Source: an uncultured Prevotellaceae bacterium (GTDB lineage: Bacteria > Bacteroidota > Bacteroidia > Bacteroidales > Bacteroidaceae). Taken from it: a stretch of 64,000 nucleotides of DNA. The notes beneath the pieces are model-generated. The model saw only the letters and a program-made list of their open reading frames with translations. It was not told where the DNA came from and ran no database searches. The DNA lies in contig CACZIT010000018.1 of NCBI GenBank assembly GCA_902781315.1, positions 1 through 64,000 of the forward strand. The letters are read 5' to 3'. Positions 1 through 8,213 of this stretch are shown piece by piece (position 1 is the first letter of the stretch; every line of letters starts with the position of its first letter). A program made the translations under genes and the position numbers.

Positions 1-60
1 CCATAGCGCCCGCCCCATCAACGCAGAATCGTTCTTTTCTATACTCTTTTATACCATAGC

Positions 61-100
61 AAAGGTCCCCGCCTACACCATGAGGCAGGGACCTTTTTTC
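61..100. terminator. Rho-independent terminator
   Basis: A hairpin (AAAGGTCCC and GCCT at 61-74, pairing with AGGC and GGGACCTTT at 83-96) has an 8-base loop and runs into T residues. It would end a plus-strand gene lying mostly before the window. The first 60 bases are open in one frame to a TAG at 57-59, but that is too short to assign. Confidence 0.8.
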
Positions 101-105
101 ACAGA

Positions 106-170
106 TTATAAAACTCTAAACTCAGAACTTACTCTAAACACTAAACTCTAAACTATCAACTGTCAATAGT
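106..170. repeat. Intergenic 'ACTCTAAA' word repeat
   Basis: Low-complexity run of the words ACTCTAAA and AACT(A/C)TCAAC, like those at 13770-13819 and 30875-30908. No gene is visible here. It lies between the terminator at 61 and the palindromic element after the GH3 gene. Confidence 0.6.
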
Positions 171-208
171 TCGTATGTGTCGTCAGTCTGAAGAACCGTT
201 TCCCTTGA

Positions 209-252
209 GGGCTATTTACTCCCTCCCTTAAGGGAGGGTAGGGGGTGGGGCT
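209..252. repeat. GC-rich palindromic element abutting the GH3 stop codon
   Basis: The centre CCCTCCCTTAAGGGAGGG (220-237) is a perfect palindrome, followed by a G-rich arm that ends directly at the GH3 stop codon (253). It belongs to the same family as the copies inside genes at 1431, 20501, 31584, 37525, 38501 and 45638. Confidence 0.7.
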
Positions 253-2610
253 CTATTGGGCTGTCTTCAGCGCGTCTGTTGTTTTCTCGGTGTACTCCTT
301 GACGTTGACCTTCACCGTCTGGCGGATGTCGCGGCTCGACGCACCGATGCGGAACACATACTGTCCGGCCTCCGTGAGCCACTGGCTCCGCGCCTCGTCG
401 TAGCTCGCCAGGTCGCGCCGCTGCAGCTCCATCGTCAGCGTCTGACTCTCGCCGGGGCGCAACTCGCGCGTCTTGGCGAACGCCTTCAGCTCCTGTGCCG
501 GCTTCTCCAGCTGGCCGGCTGGTGCCGTGACGTAGACCTGTGCCACCTCCTTACCGCTCACGCTGCCCGTGTTCTTCACGGTCACGCTGACGCTCACCTT
601 CTCACCGCTCACCTTCACCGAGGGCTTCGAGTAGTCGAACGTCGTGTAGCTCAGTCCGTAGCCGAAGGGGTAGGCCACGTCCTTCATGTACGTGTCGAAG
701 TAGCGGTAGCCCACGTAGATGCCCTCCTCGTGGTCGCTGGTGGCTCCGCGGCTCGGGAAGTGGCGCGACGACGCGTGGTCGTAGACGCTCACCGGCCATG
801 TCATCGTCAGCTTACCCGACGGACACACTTTTCCCGTCAGCACGTCGGCGATGGCGTTGCCCGCCTCCTCGCCCGGCTGCCACGCCAGCACGATGGCATC
901 CACCTTGTCGCGCCACGAGGCCGTCTCGATCACCGAGCCGCTGTTGATCACCACCACCACGGGCTTGTCGGCGGCATGGAACACCTCACTCACGTTCTTG
1001 ATCATTTCCTGCTCGTCGGCCTGCAGGAAGAACTCGCGCTCGGCATCGCGGTCAGCGCCCTCGCCAGCCTGTCGGCCCAGCGTGATGATGGCCACGTCGG
1101 CCTCCTTCACCTCGTGTTCAATGAGCTTGCGCCCAATGGGCATCTCCTGCAACTTCTGGTCGCCCCAGGCATCCTGCAGGTACCACTCGCCGGTGTGGTT
1201 GTCGGCTTGGAACTTCGCACGCGCATATGGTACATATTTACTATATACATCCGTCAGCATCTTCGTCGTGCTGATGCCGGCGTTCTTCAGTCCCTCCACC
1301 ATGTTCACGATATACGGAGTGTGCACGCGTCCCGAACCGGTTCCGCCCGACAGCATGTGGTATCCCGTCACGCCGAAGAGCGCTGCCACCGTACCTTGTC
1401 CAGTGAGTTGAGAAGGTTGAGATGCCTGACTCCCCTCCTTTAGGAGGGGTAGGGTCTCCCTTCCCTTTAGGGAGGGGTTGGGGGTAGGCCTGTTCTTCAG
1501 CACCACGATTCCTTCCGTGGCAGCCTCGCGTGCCAGGGCGGCGTGGCTGGCGAGGTCGGGCTTGTTGGTGTAGGCATAGTGGCGGAAACTTGGCGTCTTC
1601 ACGATGTACTCCAGCAGTCGGCGCACGTTGCGGTTCACGTCGTCGATGCTCAGCTTGCCCTTCTCCACGGCCTCGATGATTTGTTCAGCCTGCTGCTTGT
1701 TGCCCGGCTCCATCAGGTCGTTGCCGGCAGCCACCTCGACGGCTGTGTTCAGATCCTTGCGGATGCCTATCCAGTCGGTCATCACCATACCCTTGAAACC
1801 CCAGTCCTGGCGCAGTATCTTCGTCAGCAGGTCGTGGTGCCCCATCGAGTATTGGCCGTTCACCTTGTTATACGACGACATCACCGTCCAGGGCTGGCTC
1901 TCCCTCACGGCAATCTCGAAGCCGCGCAGGTACAGCTCACGTGCCGCGCGGGGCGACACCCGCTCGTCAACGCTCGTGCGGTTCGTCTCCTGCGAGTTCA
2001 CAGCATAGTGCTTCGCCGAGGTGCCCACGCCCTGGCTCTGCACGCCGCGAATGTAGGCTGCCGCCATCTTGCCCGTCACCAGCGGGTCCTCCGAGAAGTA
2101 TTCGAAGTTACGGCCGCACAGCGGGTTGCGGTGCAGGTTCATGCCCGGACCCAGTATCACGTCGCAGCCATACTCCATCGTCTCCTTGCCGATGGCCGTG
2201 CCTACGCGTTGCAGCATGTCTGTGTTCCATGTTGCCGCCAGACACGACCCGATGGGGAAGCCTGTGGCGTGGAAGGTCTGCGTGGTGCCCTCACGAGTGG
2301 GGTTGATGCGCACACCGGCCGGTCCGTCGGTGAGCACCGTTGCCGGTATGCCCAGTCGTGGGATGGCCGCCGTCTGTCCGGCTGCTCCCGGCACGCGGTC
2401 GGCGCTGTTGCCCACCACGGCGTTCTCGCCGAAGAAATCCTTGGCGCTGCCCACGAGCAGGCGCGCCTTTTCCTGCAGCGTCATGGCCTGCAGCACCTCG
2501 TCGATGTTGTCCTTACTGAGTTTCGGTACCTGCTGGGCCACGGCACTCGTGCTGAGCAAGCCCGCAGCAGTGGCTAATACTAAATTCTTGATGGTCGGAT
2601 TCATTGTCAA
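253..2610 (-). CDS. Secreted glycoside hydrolase family 3 beta-glucosidase/xylosidase-type enzyme
   Basis: A 785-residue GH3 enzyme that should remove terminal beta-linked sugars from oligosaccharides in the periplasm or outside the cell. Residues 1-26 form a Sec signal peptide ending ...STSAVAQ. The TIM-barrel domain has the Lys200-His201 substrate-binding pair and the nucleophile Asp279 in MVMTDW. The second domain carries the likely acid/base Glu near residue 515 (GEGADRD). A fibronectin-III-like domain closes the protein. Residues about 374-394, just after the VVLKN strand linking the two domains, are encoded by two adjacent palindromic repeats and should form an added loop. A promoter fits at 2641-2671. 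Substrate specificity cannot be read from sequence; family assignment is firm. Confidence 0.93.
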   Translation of the reverse strand: MTMNPTIKNLVLATAAGLLSTSAVAQQVPKLSKDNIDEVLQAMTLQEKARLLVGSAKDFFGENAVVGNSADRVPGAAGQTAAIPRLGIPATVLTDGPAGVRINPTREGTTQTFHATGFPIGSCLAATWNTDMLQRVGTAIGKETMEYGCDVILGPGMNLHRNPLCGRNFEYFSEDPLVTGKMAAAYIRGVQSQGVGTSAKHYAVNSQETNRTSVDERVSPRAARELYLRGFEIAVRESQPWTVMSSYNKVNGQYSMGHHDLLTKILRQDWGFKGMVMTDWIGIRKDLNTAVEVAAGNDLMEPGNKQQAEQIIEAVEKGKLSIDDVNRNVRRLLEYIVKTPSFRHYAYTNKPDLASHAALAREAATEGIVVLKNRPTPNPSLKGRETLPLLKEGSQASQPSQLTGQGTVAALFGVTGYHMLSGGTGSGRVHTPYIVNMVEGLKNAGISTTKMLTDVYSKYVPYARAKFQADNHTGEWYLQDAWGDQKLQEMPIGRKLIEHEVKEADVAIITLGRQAGEGADRDAEREFFLQADEQEMIKNVSEVFHAADKPVVVVINSGSVIETASWRDKVDAIVLAWQPGEEAGNAIADVLTGKVCPSGKLTMTWPVSVYDHASSRHFPSRGATSDHEEGIYVGYRYFDTYMKDVAYPFGYGLSYTTFDYSKPSVKVSGEKVSVSVTVKNTGSVSGKEVAQVYVTAPAGQLEKPAQELKAFAKTRELRPGESQTLTMELQRRDLASYDEARSQWLTEAGQYVFRIGASSRDIRQTVKVNVKEYTEKTTDALKTAQ
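1431..1490. repeat. Double palindromic element inside the GH3 gene
   Basis: Two back-to-back palindromes, CCCCTCCTTTAGGAGGGG and CCCTTCCCTTTAGGGAGGGG, sit in frame in the GH3 coding sequence. On the coding strand they read NPSLKGRETLPLLKEG. The reading frame is kept on both sides. Confidence 0.75.
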
Positions 2611-2640
2611 AAGGTTTTAGTTAATATCGTAGTTCTTTCG

Positions 2641-2671
2641 CAAAGGTACAAATAAGTCTGTAAAGTGCAAA
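2641..2671 (-). promoter_or_regulatory. Bacteroidota promoter for the GH3 gene
   Basis: On the minus strand TACCTTTG (2641-2648) matches the -7 consensus TAnnTTTG, and TTTG (2668-2671) lies 19 bases upstream as the -33 box. The start codon follows about 30 bases downstream. Confidence 0.75.
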
Positions 2672-2736
2672 GGAAAAATGCTCTTTTCTCTTTTATGTAC
2701 GACAAAATGTCTTATCCGTGCGTCAAGTTGTCACTT

Positions 2737-2761
2737 ATTGTGCAGTGGCACAATCATTGCA
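2737..2761 (+). promoter_or_regulatory. Sigma-54-like -24/-12 promoter before hsp20
   Basis: TGGCAC (2746-2751), five bases, then TTGCA (2757-2761) matches the RpoN consensus, with GG and GC ten bases apart. It overlaps a perfect inverted repeat ATTGTGC / GCACAAT (2737-2743, 2748-2754). A GACA-AAA-TGTC palindrome lies at 2701-2711, where an activator site would be expected. No TAnnTTTG box with a good -33 box is seen for this gene. Function is inferred. Confidence 0.55.
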
Positions 2762-2850
2762 TGAATCTTTGTGAGTAACGAAAGGAACTCAAACAAACGA
2801 AAACAAAAAAACAGAAACAATAACAAAAACAAAAAATGGAGGTAACTATT

Positions 2851-3276
2851 ATGAGACCAATGATTCATCGCAACAACTGGATGCCGACCGTTTTCGGCGA
2901 TTTCTTCGACAATGATTTCATGACGCGGGCCAACGCAACGGCACCTGCCATCAATGTCCTCGAAAATGATGAGGCTTATCTTGTCGAACTGGCTGCACCG
3001 GGACTGAAGAAGGAGGACTTCGCCGTCAATATCAACGAGGAGGGCAACCTCGTCATCAAAATGGAGAAAAAGCAGGAACAGACCACCGACGATAAGCATG
3101 CTCACTACCTGCGCCGCGAGTTCAACTACACCAAGTTCGAACAGACGCTCATCCTGCCTGATGATGTGGAGAAGTCTAGGATTGCCGCACGGGTCGAGAA
3201 CGGCGTGCTCACCGTCGACCTGCCGAAGACCGAGCAAGCTCGCACGAAGGTGGAGCGCCAGATTGAAATAGGATGA
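2851..3276 (+). CDS. Hsp20 / alpha-crystallin small heat-shock protein
   Basis: A 141-residue ATP-independent chaperone that binds unfolding cytoplasmic proteins. The alpha-crystallin domain occupies about residues 30-135, with the usual AAPGLKKEDFAV strand and a C-terminal GVLTVDLPK-type strand before the end. An in-frame ATG at 2836 exists, but GGAGG (2838-2842) sits 8 bases before the ATG at 2851 and makes that the likely start; it is one of the few clear Shine-Dalgarno sites here. The gene stands alone between a sigma-54-like promoter and a strong terminator, so it is probably stress-induced. Confidence 0.9.
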   Translation: MRPMIHRNNWMPTVFGDFFDNDFMTRANATAPAINVLENDEAYLVELAAPGLKKEDFAVNINEEGNLVIKMEKKQEQTTDDKHAHYLRREFNYTKFEQTLILPDDVEKSRIAARVENGVLTVDLPKTEQARTKVERQIEIG

Positions 3277-3312
3277 TGATTGATAGGATTGCTGCCGAGG
3301 CAGCATCGCACC

Positions 3313-3355
3313 AAGCGCCCTGCGTCCAGTGATGGATGCAGGGCGCTTCTTTTTT
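3313..3355 (+). terminator. Rho-independent terminator after hsp20
   Basis: A 16-base stem (AAGCGCCCTGCGTCCA at 3313-3328 with its complement at 3333-3348, one mismatch) and a 4-base loop are followed by a T run. Confidence 0.9.
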
Positions 3356-3376
3356 GCCGAAATCTTTACGAAAACA

Positions 3377-3408
3377 TTTGCTGGTCTTAAGATAAGATAG
3401 TACTTTTG
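3377..3408 (+). promoter_or_regulatory. Promoter for the DUF1349 lipoprotein gene
   Basis: TTTG (3377-3380), a 20-base spacer and TACTTTTG (3401-3408) match the Bacteroidota -33/-7 promoter. The start codon is 32 bases further on. Confidence 0.8.
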
Positions 3409-3439
3409 CAGTAGAAAAATTCATTCATTAAACACAACC

Positions 3440-4174
3440 ATGAACAGAAACATTATTTCATTGCTAAGCCTCGGCCTCGTGCTCGTGGGCTGCGGACAGC
3501 AGACTCAGAAGGAGTCGCAGCAGGAGTTCGTCGACAACGTGAAGCTGGCACTGGCCGACAGCGGCCGCGTAGACCTCAACAACCTTCAGTGGACCCGTGA
3601 ACCAGCCGGATTCGAGATCAAGGGCGACACCATCGTCGTCACCACTGCACCCCACACCGACCTCTGGCAGCGCACCTACTACCACTTCCGGAACGACAAT
3701 GCACCGGTGCTGCAGATGAAGACGCGTGAGAAGTTCTTCAGCTTTGTCGTGAAGACCGACTTCACGCAGAGCCACCAGCGCTTCGACCAGTGCGGCATCG
3801 TGATGTATCTGGACAGCGAGAACTGGTTGAAGGGATCGGTGGAATACGAGAACGACGAGTTCCAGCACCTTGGCTCCGTGGCCACCAACAATGGCTATTC
3901 CGACTGGGCCACGACCGCCATCCCCGCCGATGTGAAAACCATGTGGTACCGATTCTCGCGCCGCGAGGATGACTACTGCATCGAGTGTTCCACCAATGGC
4001 ACCGACTTCAGTCAGATGCGCATCTGCCACATGTATGCCGGTGCCGATGAAATCAGTTTCGGCATCTATGCCTGCTCGCCCGAGGAATCGTCCTTCACCG
4101 CCGTTTTCAGCGACATGCGAATCACCGAGTGTCAGTGGAAGGCTCACGACGGCCAGCAGCCTGACGCTGAGTAA
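3440..4174 (+). CDS. DUF1349 domain lipoprotein
   Basis: A 244-residue protein with a lipoprotein signal (lipobox LVLVGC, lipidated Cys18). Residues about 45-232 form a DUF1349 concanavalin-like beta-sandwich, recognisable from WQRTYYHF, FDQCGIVMYLDSENWLKGSVEYEN, WYRFSRREDDYCIECSTNG and the closing FSDMRITEC. Such domains are often attached to carbohydrate-active enzymes, and a related module ends the GH43 protein at 44113-47196. It should sit in an envelope membrane and may bind glycans, but no catalytic role is known. It has its own promoter and converges on the protease gene. Confidence 0.8.
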   Translation: MNRNIISLLSLGLVLVGCGQQTQKESQQEFVDNVKLALADSGRVDLNNLQWTREPAGFEIKGDTIVVTTAPHTDLWQRTYYHFRNDNAPVLQMKTREKFFSFVVKTDFTQSHQRFDQCGIVMYLDSENWLKGSVEYENDEFQHLGSVATNNGYSDWATTAIPADVKTMWYRFSRREDDYCIECSTNGTDFSQMRICHMYAGADEISFGIYACSPEESSFTAVFSDMRITECQWKAHDGQQPDAE

Positions 4175-4225
4175 AGCATCTTGTGAGAGGCAAAGTTATC
4201 ATTGTAGACCAACCATACAAAGCAG

Positions 4226-4260
4226 CACAGGCAGACGGACATGTGTTCCGTCTGCCTGTG
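4226..4260. terminator. Bidirectional hairpin between convergent genes
   Basis: A perfect 14-base stem, CACAGGCAGACGGA (4226-4239) with its complement (4247-4260), has a 7-base loop. No long T run follows on either strand, so it is a strong hairpin but not a classic terminator. Confidence 0.65.
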
Positions 4261-4309
4261 TGTTTGTGGGAGTCTCCCCCTGCCAGAAGGGAAGAGGGAA
4301 AGTGAAATC

Positions 4310-7300
4310 TTACTTGACGACTTTCTTGCCGTTGATGATGTAGATGCCCTTCGGGAGCGAGGAGCCGTCGTTACCTTGTATCCGTCGGCCGCTCAGGTCG
4401 TAGATGGCTGCCGCCTCTGATTCGTTTTGCGTAGCGATGGGCGTGGGCTCGATGCCGTTAACGTCGTCGCTGAGGATAGCAATCGAGAGCGCCTTGGCAC
4501 CAGCCGACTCGCCGTCGATGGTCTTGAAGTAGGCGTGGAAGGCATCAACAGCCTGCTCACCACTGGTTGAGAACTGGCTGCCGTCGGCGGTGATGCCGAG
4601 GATGCCGCTCAACTGCTGCCTGTAGACGGAACCTGCGAACACCATCTGCTGGCCACTCGTGTAGGCGATGGCATCGGGCTTGATGGTGGCGTCCTCAGCG
4701 CTCCACACAATCTCCTTGCCACGCAGGTCCCACTTCGAGCCCCAGGCGTTGTCGGGCACTGCCACGAGGTAGGGCACGTTGGCCAGCATTTCGGGCGCAT
4801 TGCGGAAGAAGACCGTCTGTCCGTCCTCTTCGGCGAAGTCGCACAGCCAGAACTGCTTGCCGCTGTCGGTGCTGGAACGGAACCAGTCTATGGGCTTCTG
4901 GTCGGTCTGGTTCATCACCTTCGTAGGCTGGAAGGGCAGCACGATGGTGCTCCATCCCGTGCGTACCTTGTTGTTGTGTCCTTGCGTGAACGTGCGCTTG
5001 TAGCTTATCTCAGAGGCCGTGAAGGTCAGCGGCGTGAAGAAGTCGTTGCCGTCCACCAGGGTTATGGTTTCGGCCTGCGAACCGGTGATGATATTCTTTC
5101 CCTCCAGTCCGGCAGGAGCCGTCTGGTCCTCGCCGAGGAAGTAGAGCGTGTTGGGGTTGGCGCTGGCGCCGATGTTGCTGAGCGTGAGGCCTTCGAGCGA
5201 CACGGCAGCTACGTCGGCAGGAATCTGGAAGCCTTCCTCGGGTTTATAGCCCTGGCGGGTGCCGTCGCCCTTCCAGGTGATGATGCCGCGCTCGATGGCG
5301 TAGTACTTCGACTTGCCCTTCTCCACGATGTTGTCGACGTGCGAGGCGTCTTCCTCCTGCGGCACGTTGTTGCGGGCGTAGATGTTCATCGAATAGGTGG
5401 AGCCATAGGCGAGGTTGTCGAAGTCGAAGTAGTAGGTGGCCGAGCCGCCGGCAGGGATGCTTACGGTCTGCTGCTTGTAGGTGACCATGGAGCCGCCGCC
5501 GATGCTGCCGTCGTCGTTGCGCTTCACGATGAAGAGCGGTGCCAAGACGTACTTGTTGTACTCCACGTCGGAGTGGTTGGTGATGGTGGCGCGGAAGCGC
5601 ACGCTGCTGTCGTAGATGGTGCCATGGAGGCGCTCGTCGGTGGTGGCGCTGGCATCAAGGGCCTCGATCTCGACGGTGAGATCCATCTCGGCCTCCTGGC
5701 TCTCGGCAATGGTGACGGTGCCTGTTCCGATAGTGATAAAGTCACCCCATTGAGGATCAACCAGCATTACGTTTACAGATTTTGTACCTGAAGTGGCAGG
5801 CGTGACATTGAAGGTTACAACAGCTTCTTGCCCGGCAGGGATTTCTGCTTGAATAAGAGAAGAATAATGAGTATTCTCATCTATCTGCTGACCGCCGAAA
5901 TCGAGATAGAGGTCGCCGAAGAAACTATCACTACCTGAATTCTTTATTGTGGCATGGATTTGCTCCTTTTGTCCTACCTTTGAAGCGCCATCAAATACGA
6001 AATTGGTAGTTTGAAGCTTGAACTGAGGATGATAAACAGGTACCGACGTAGTCTGGTCGTTCAATGTAATTTCCACATAATAACGATCAGCCTTTTCCAT
6101 CAGTTTCCATTCCGAGGTATTCTCTGCTTGAAAAACAGGAACAATCCGATAGTCACCGACCTTGCCGGCACCGAAGGATATAAGCCGACTATAGTCCCCA
6201 TATGAAGGCTTTAACCCTTGGCCGAAATCTTTCGTTTCTCCTAAGGCTGCTGTTGTCACAGTCTGATAAGTGTAAGATTCCGAATTGTTCATAACTTCGA
6301 AAGTGCCATCAGCAGGATTCAAGAGGGCTAAGGCTATCTTGTATTTATACTTTCCAGGCTGTCCTGAATGATCAGAATAACTGACTTTTACTTTTCTTGA
6401 GTCTTGAATGTAAAATGGCTTGCTGCTATTACTGCGATTCTGGAATTCATAGGTAGTTCCACTAATAGCTGTGACAGTAAGCATCGGCTCCGCCTCATCT
6501 TCTTCACTGCTGCCTCCCTCTGGCGTAGCTGTGCCGGGGATGATGTTGTAGATGATGTTCTGCTTCATGTTGTAGCCTTCGCTCGAGCTGGAACCTCCGA
6601 TGCCGCTGGCCGAGGGGTTGAGGATGCTGAGCTGGAAGAAGCCGTTGCCCATGCCTCCCCATCCCCAGTTGATGTGGAAGTAGTCGCCATACTCGAAGCC
6701 GTCGCAGATGAAGGAGTGACCTCCGCCGCTGCCTGCCGTGCCGTTGTAGATCATCGGGCGGCCGGCGGCCAGCTCGCTATAGACGAGTTCGTCCCACGCC
6801 TGCTGCGTGTAGTCGTTACGGAAAGCAATCTTCGAGCCGTAGCCGAACAGCGCGAAGCCCTTGGGGATGTCATCCGTGTAGGCACCTGATGCCGACGTGC
6901 CGTACTGCATCTTCACCGAGCAGCCCACATAGAACATCAGGTGGGCGACAGCAGAAGTATACACTTCGTCCTCAGCGCCCGTGTAGGTCTCGCGCATGTG
7001 CTCCCAGTCGAAGGTGGTGGGCTCCAGCGCGTCCATGGTGGCTGTGCCATAGTCACCCAGGCCATTGCCATAGGTGAACGTATAGGCGGGAATCTCATGC
7101 TCGATGGCGGCCGGCTGCTTGTAGAAATACATGATCTGCGACATCGCGGTAGCCACGCAACCCGTGTATGCCAGTTCGTAACCGTCGGCAGGGTCGTCGC
7201 TCACCATGAACTGCGGGCATTCGTTCCAGTAGGGCGTGGCCTGGTCCCACTTCGTGGTGATGAGCGGGGCTATGGAGTTACGCGTCTGCACGGCAGCACG

Positions 7301-7747
7301 GCTCGGGGCGCGCAGGCAGTTCTGAGCCTGCGTGTCGTCCATCTGGGCCAGCGTCTTCAGCTGCTGTGCATAGTCGTCGAGCCAGTAGCGCAGGTTTTCG
7401 GGCATGCGCTCAGGGTCGATGCAGCCCTCGTCGCTGTAGCCGAGCACCGACGTTGTGCGGTCGTCGCCCGAGATGATGACGAAGCCCTGTCGTTCGCCGA
7501 TGTTGAAGATGTAGAACGGTGCTGCCATGGCCTCCTGCCTGTTTTGCGAAAGCGTAACGAGGCTGAGCGCGTCGGTCTGCTGGGTTACGTTGCCTGCTGC
7601 CTTAGAGGCCGCTGCCGCGGGGCGTGTTTTCACGAAATCGGCAGCCAACTGCCTGGCTTGTTCCTTGCTCACGGGACCTGCCAGCACGGTGGTGGCTACG
7701 AAAAGACTCAATATGACAAAAAACTTTTTCATTATGTTTAGGTTCAT
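4310..7747 (-). CDS. Streptopain-like cysteine protease (peptidase C10), secreted
   Basis: About 1145 residues: signal peptide (KKFFVILSLFVATTVLA), a pro-region of the C10/Spi inhibitor type (EQARQLAADFVKTRP, FVIISGDDRTTSVLGYSDEG), then the protease domain with catalytic Cys near residue 197 (GCVATAMSQIMY) and His near 344 (GGHSFICDG) before FHINWGWGG. A long tail of beta-sandwich domains ends in IYDLSGRRIQ...KGIYIINGKKVVK, resembling the sorting tails of Prevotella surface proteins. The open frame extends to 7789, but the signal peptide starts at the ATG at 7747 or 7732. A 58-codon gene lies 29 bases upstream on the same transcript. Likely role: degrading external protein. Confidence 0.9.
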   Translation of the reverse strand: MNLNIMKKFFVILSLFVATTVLAGPVSKEQARQLAADFVKTRPAAAASKAAGNVTQQTDALSLVTLSQNRQEAMAAPFYIFNIGERQGFVIISGDDRTTSVLGYSDEGCIDPERMPENLRYWLDDYAQQLKTLAQMDDTQAQNCLRAPSRAAVQTRNSIAPLITTKWDQATPYWNECPQFMVSDDPADGYELAYTGCVATAMSQIMYFYKQPAAIEHEIPAYTFTYGNGLGDYGTATMDALEPTTFDWEHMRETYTGAEDEVYTSAVAHLMFYVGCSVKMQYGTSASGAYTDDIPKGFALFGYGSKIAFRNDYTQQAWDELVYSELAAGRPMIYNGTAGSGGGHSFICDGFEYGDYFHINWGWGGMGNGFFQLSILNPSASGIGGSSSSEGYNMKQNIIYNIIPGTATPEGGSSEEDEAEPMLTVTAISGTTYEFQNRSNSSKPFYIQDSRKVKVSYSDHSGQPGKYKYKIALALLNPADGTFEVMNNSESYTYQTVTTAALGETKDFGQGLKPSYGDYSRLISFGAGKVGDYRIVPVFQAENTSEWKLMEKADRYYVEITLNDQTTSVPVYHPQFKLQTTNFVFDGASKVGQKEQIHATIKNSGSDSFFGDLYLDFGGQQIDENTHYSSLIQAEIPAGQEAVVTFNVTPATSGTKSVNVMLVDPQWGDFITIGTGTVTIAESQEAEMDLTVEIEALDASATTDERLHGTIYDSSVRFRATITNHSDVEYNKYVLAPLFIVKRNDDGSIGGGSMVTYKQQTVSIPAGGSATYYFDFDNLAYGSTYSMNIYARNNVPQEEDASHVDNIVEKGKSKYYAIERGIITWKGDGTRQGYKPEEGFQIPADVAAVSLEGLTLSNIGASANPNTLYFLGEDQTAPAGLEGKNIITGSQAETITLVDGNDFFTPLTFTASEISYKRTFTQGHNNKVRTGWSTIVLPFQPTKVMNQTDQKPIDWFRSSTDSGKQFWLCDFAEEDGQTVFFRNAPEMLANVPYLVAVPDNAWGSKWDLRGKEIVWSAEDATIKPDAIAYTSGQQMVFAGSVYRQQLSGILGITADGSQFSTSGEQAVDAFHAYFKTIDGESAGAKALSIAILSDDVNGIEPTPIATQNESEAAAIYDLSGRRIQGNDGSSLPKGIYIINGKKVVK

Positions 7748-7776
7748 GATTGTTGTTTTATTCTTTAGTGTGCAAA

Positions 7777-7953
7777 TCAGTCGTCCCATACGTTTCGTCT
7801 ATGAATGATATACGATGCATCGCTGCTGTTGTTGCCTACTATCGGCATTTCTTCATCGCCAGCGGGTGAGGGGCCTTCATTCGATCCTACTAAAAGTTTT
7901 TGCATGGCAATAGCTTTCACAAGGATGCGAGGCTTGCTGTAGATTCTTTTCAT
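7777..7953 (-). CDS. Small peptide gene upstream of the C10 protease
   Basis: A 58-residue product starting MKRIYSKPRILVKAIAMQKLL and ending IIHRRNVWDD. The plan, a basic 'MKxxYxKPxxxV' start, a central LLVGS and an acidic Gly/Ser/Asp-rich middle, recalls short uncharacterised peptides common in Prevotella and Bacteroides. The open frame extends up to 8127, but the promoter at 8013-8043 places transcription start below that, so the ATG at 7953 is the usable start. There is no signal peptide or membrane segment. It shares the promoter and transcript with the protease. Function unknown; a leader, processed peptide or protease partner are all possible. Confidence 0.6.
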   Translation of the reverse strand: MKRIYSKPRILVKAIAMQKLLVGSNEGPSPAGDEEMPIVGNNSSDASYIIHRRNVWDD

Positions 7954-8012
7954 TTGGGAACTTTTAATTATTATAAGAAATAAAATGGGAACTTCATGTT
8001 TTATTCGGGGGG

Positions 8013-8043
8013 CAAAATTACAAAAAAGAAATGGTTTTACAAA
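8013..8043 (-). promoter_or_regulatory. Promoter for the small peptide-protease operon
   Basis: On the minus strand TAATTTTG (8013-8020) with TTTG (8040-8043) exactly 19 bases upstream matches the -7/-33 consensus. The 5' leader would be about 50 bases. Confidence 0.8.
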
Positions 8044-8143
8044 ACATTCCCTTCCCTTTTTGCCGTTCTGACCTTTGCCTAATGCTTTCTGCTCGGAAAA
8101 GTTACTTCCGCTCGGAAATGAAACCAAAAACTTTGGTTTTTGC

Positions 8144-8174
8144 TTTGCATTTCGCTCACTTATTCGTAACTTTG
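8144..8174 (+). promoter_or_regulatory. Promoter for gpmI
   Basis: TTTG (8144-8147), a 19-base spacer and TAACTTTG (8167-8174). The start codon is at 8214. Confidence 0.85.
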
Positions 8175-8213
8175 CACCCGCAAATCAATAAATATAATAA
8201 GATAACACGTTTT

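Noticed and set aside
4310..4420. Type IX secretion signal at the end of the C10 protease
   Set aside because: The ending (LSGRRIQ...GIYIINGKKVVK) resembles sorting tails but is short and lacks a clear full domain; recorded as sorting-like only.
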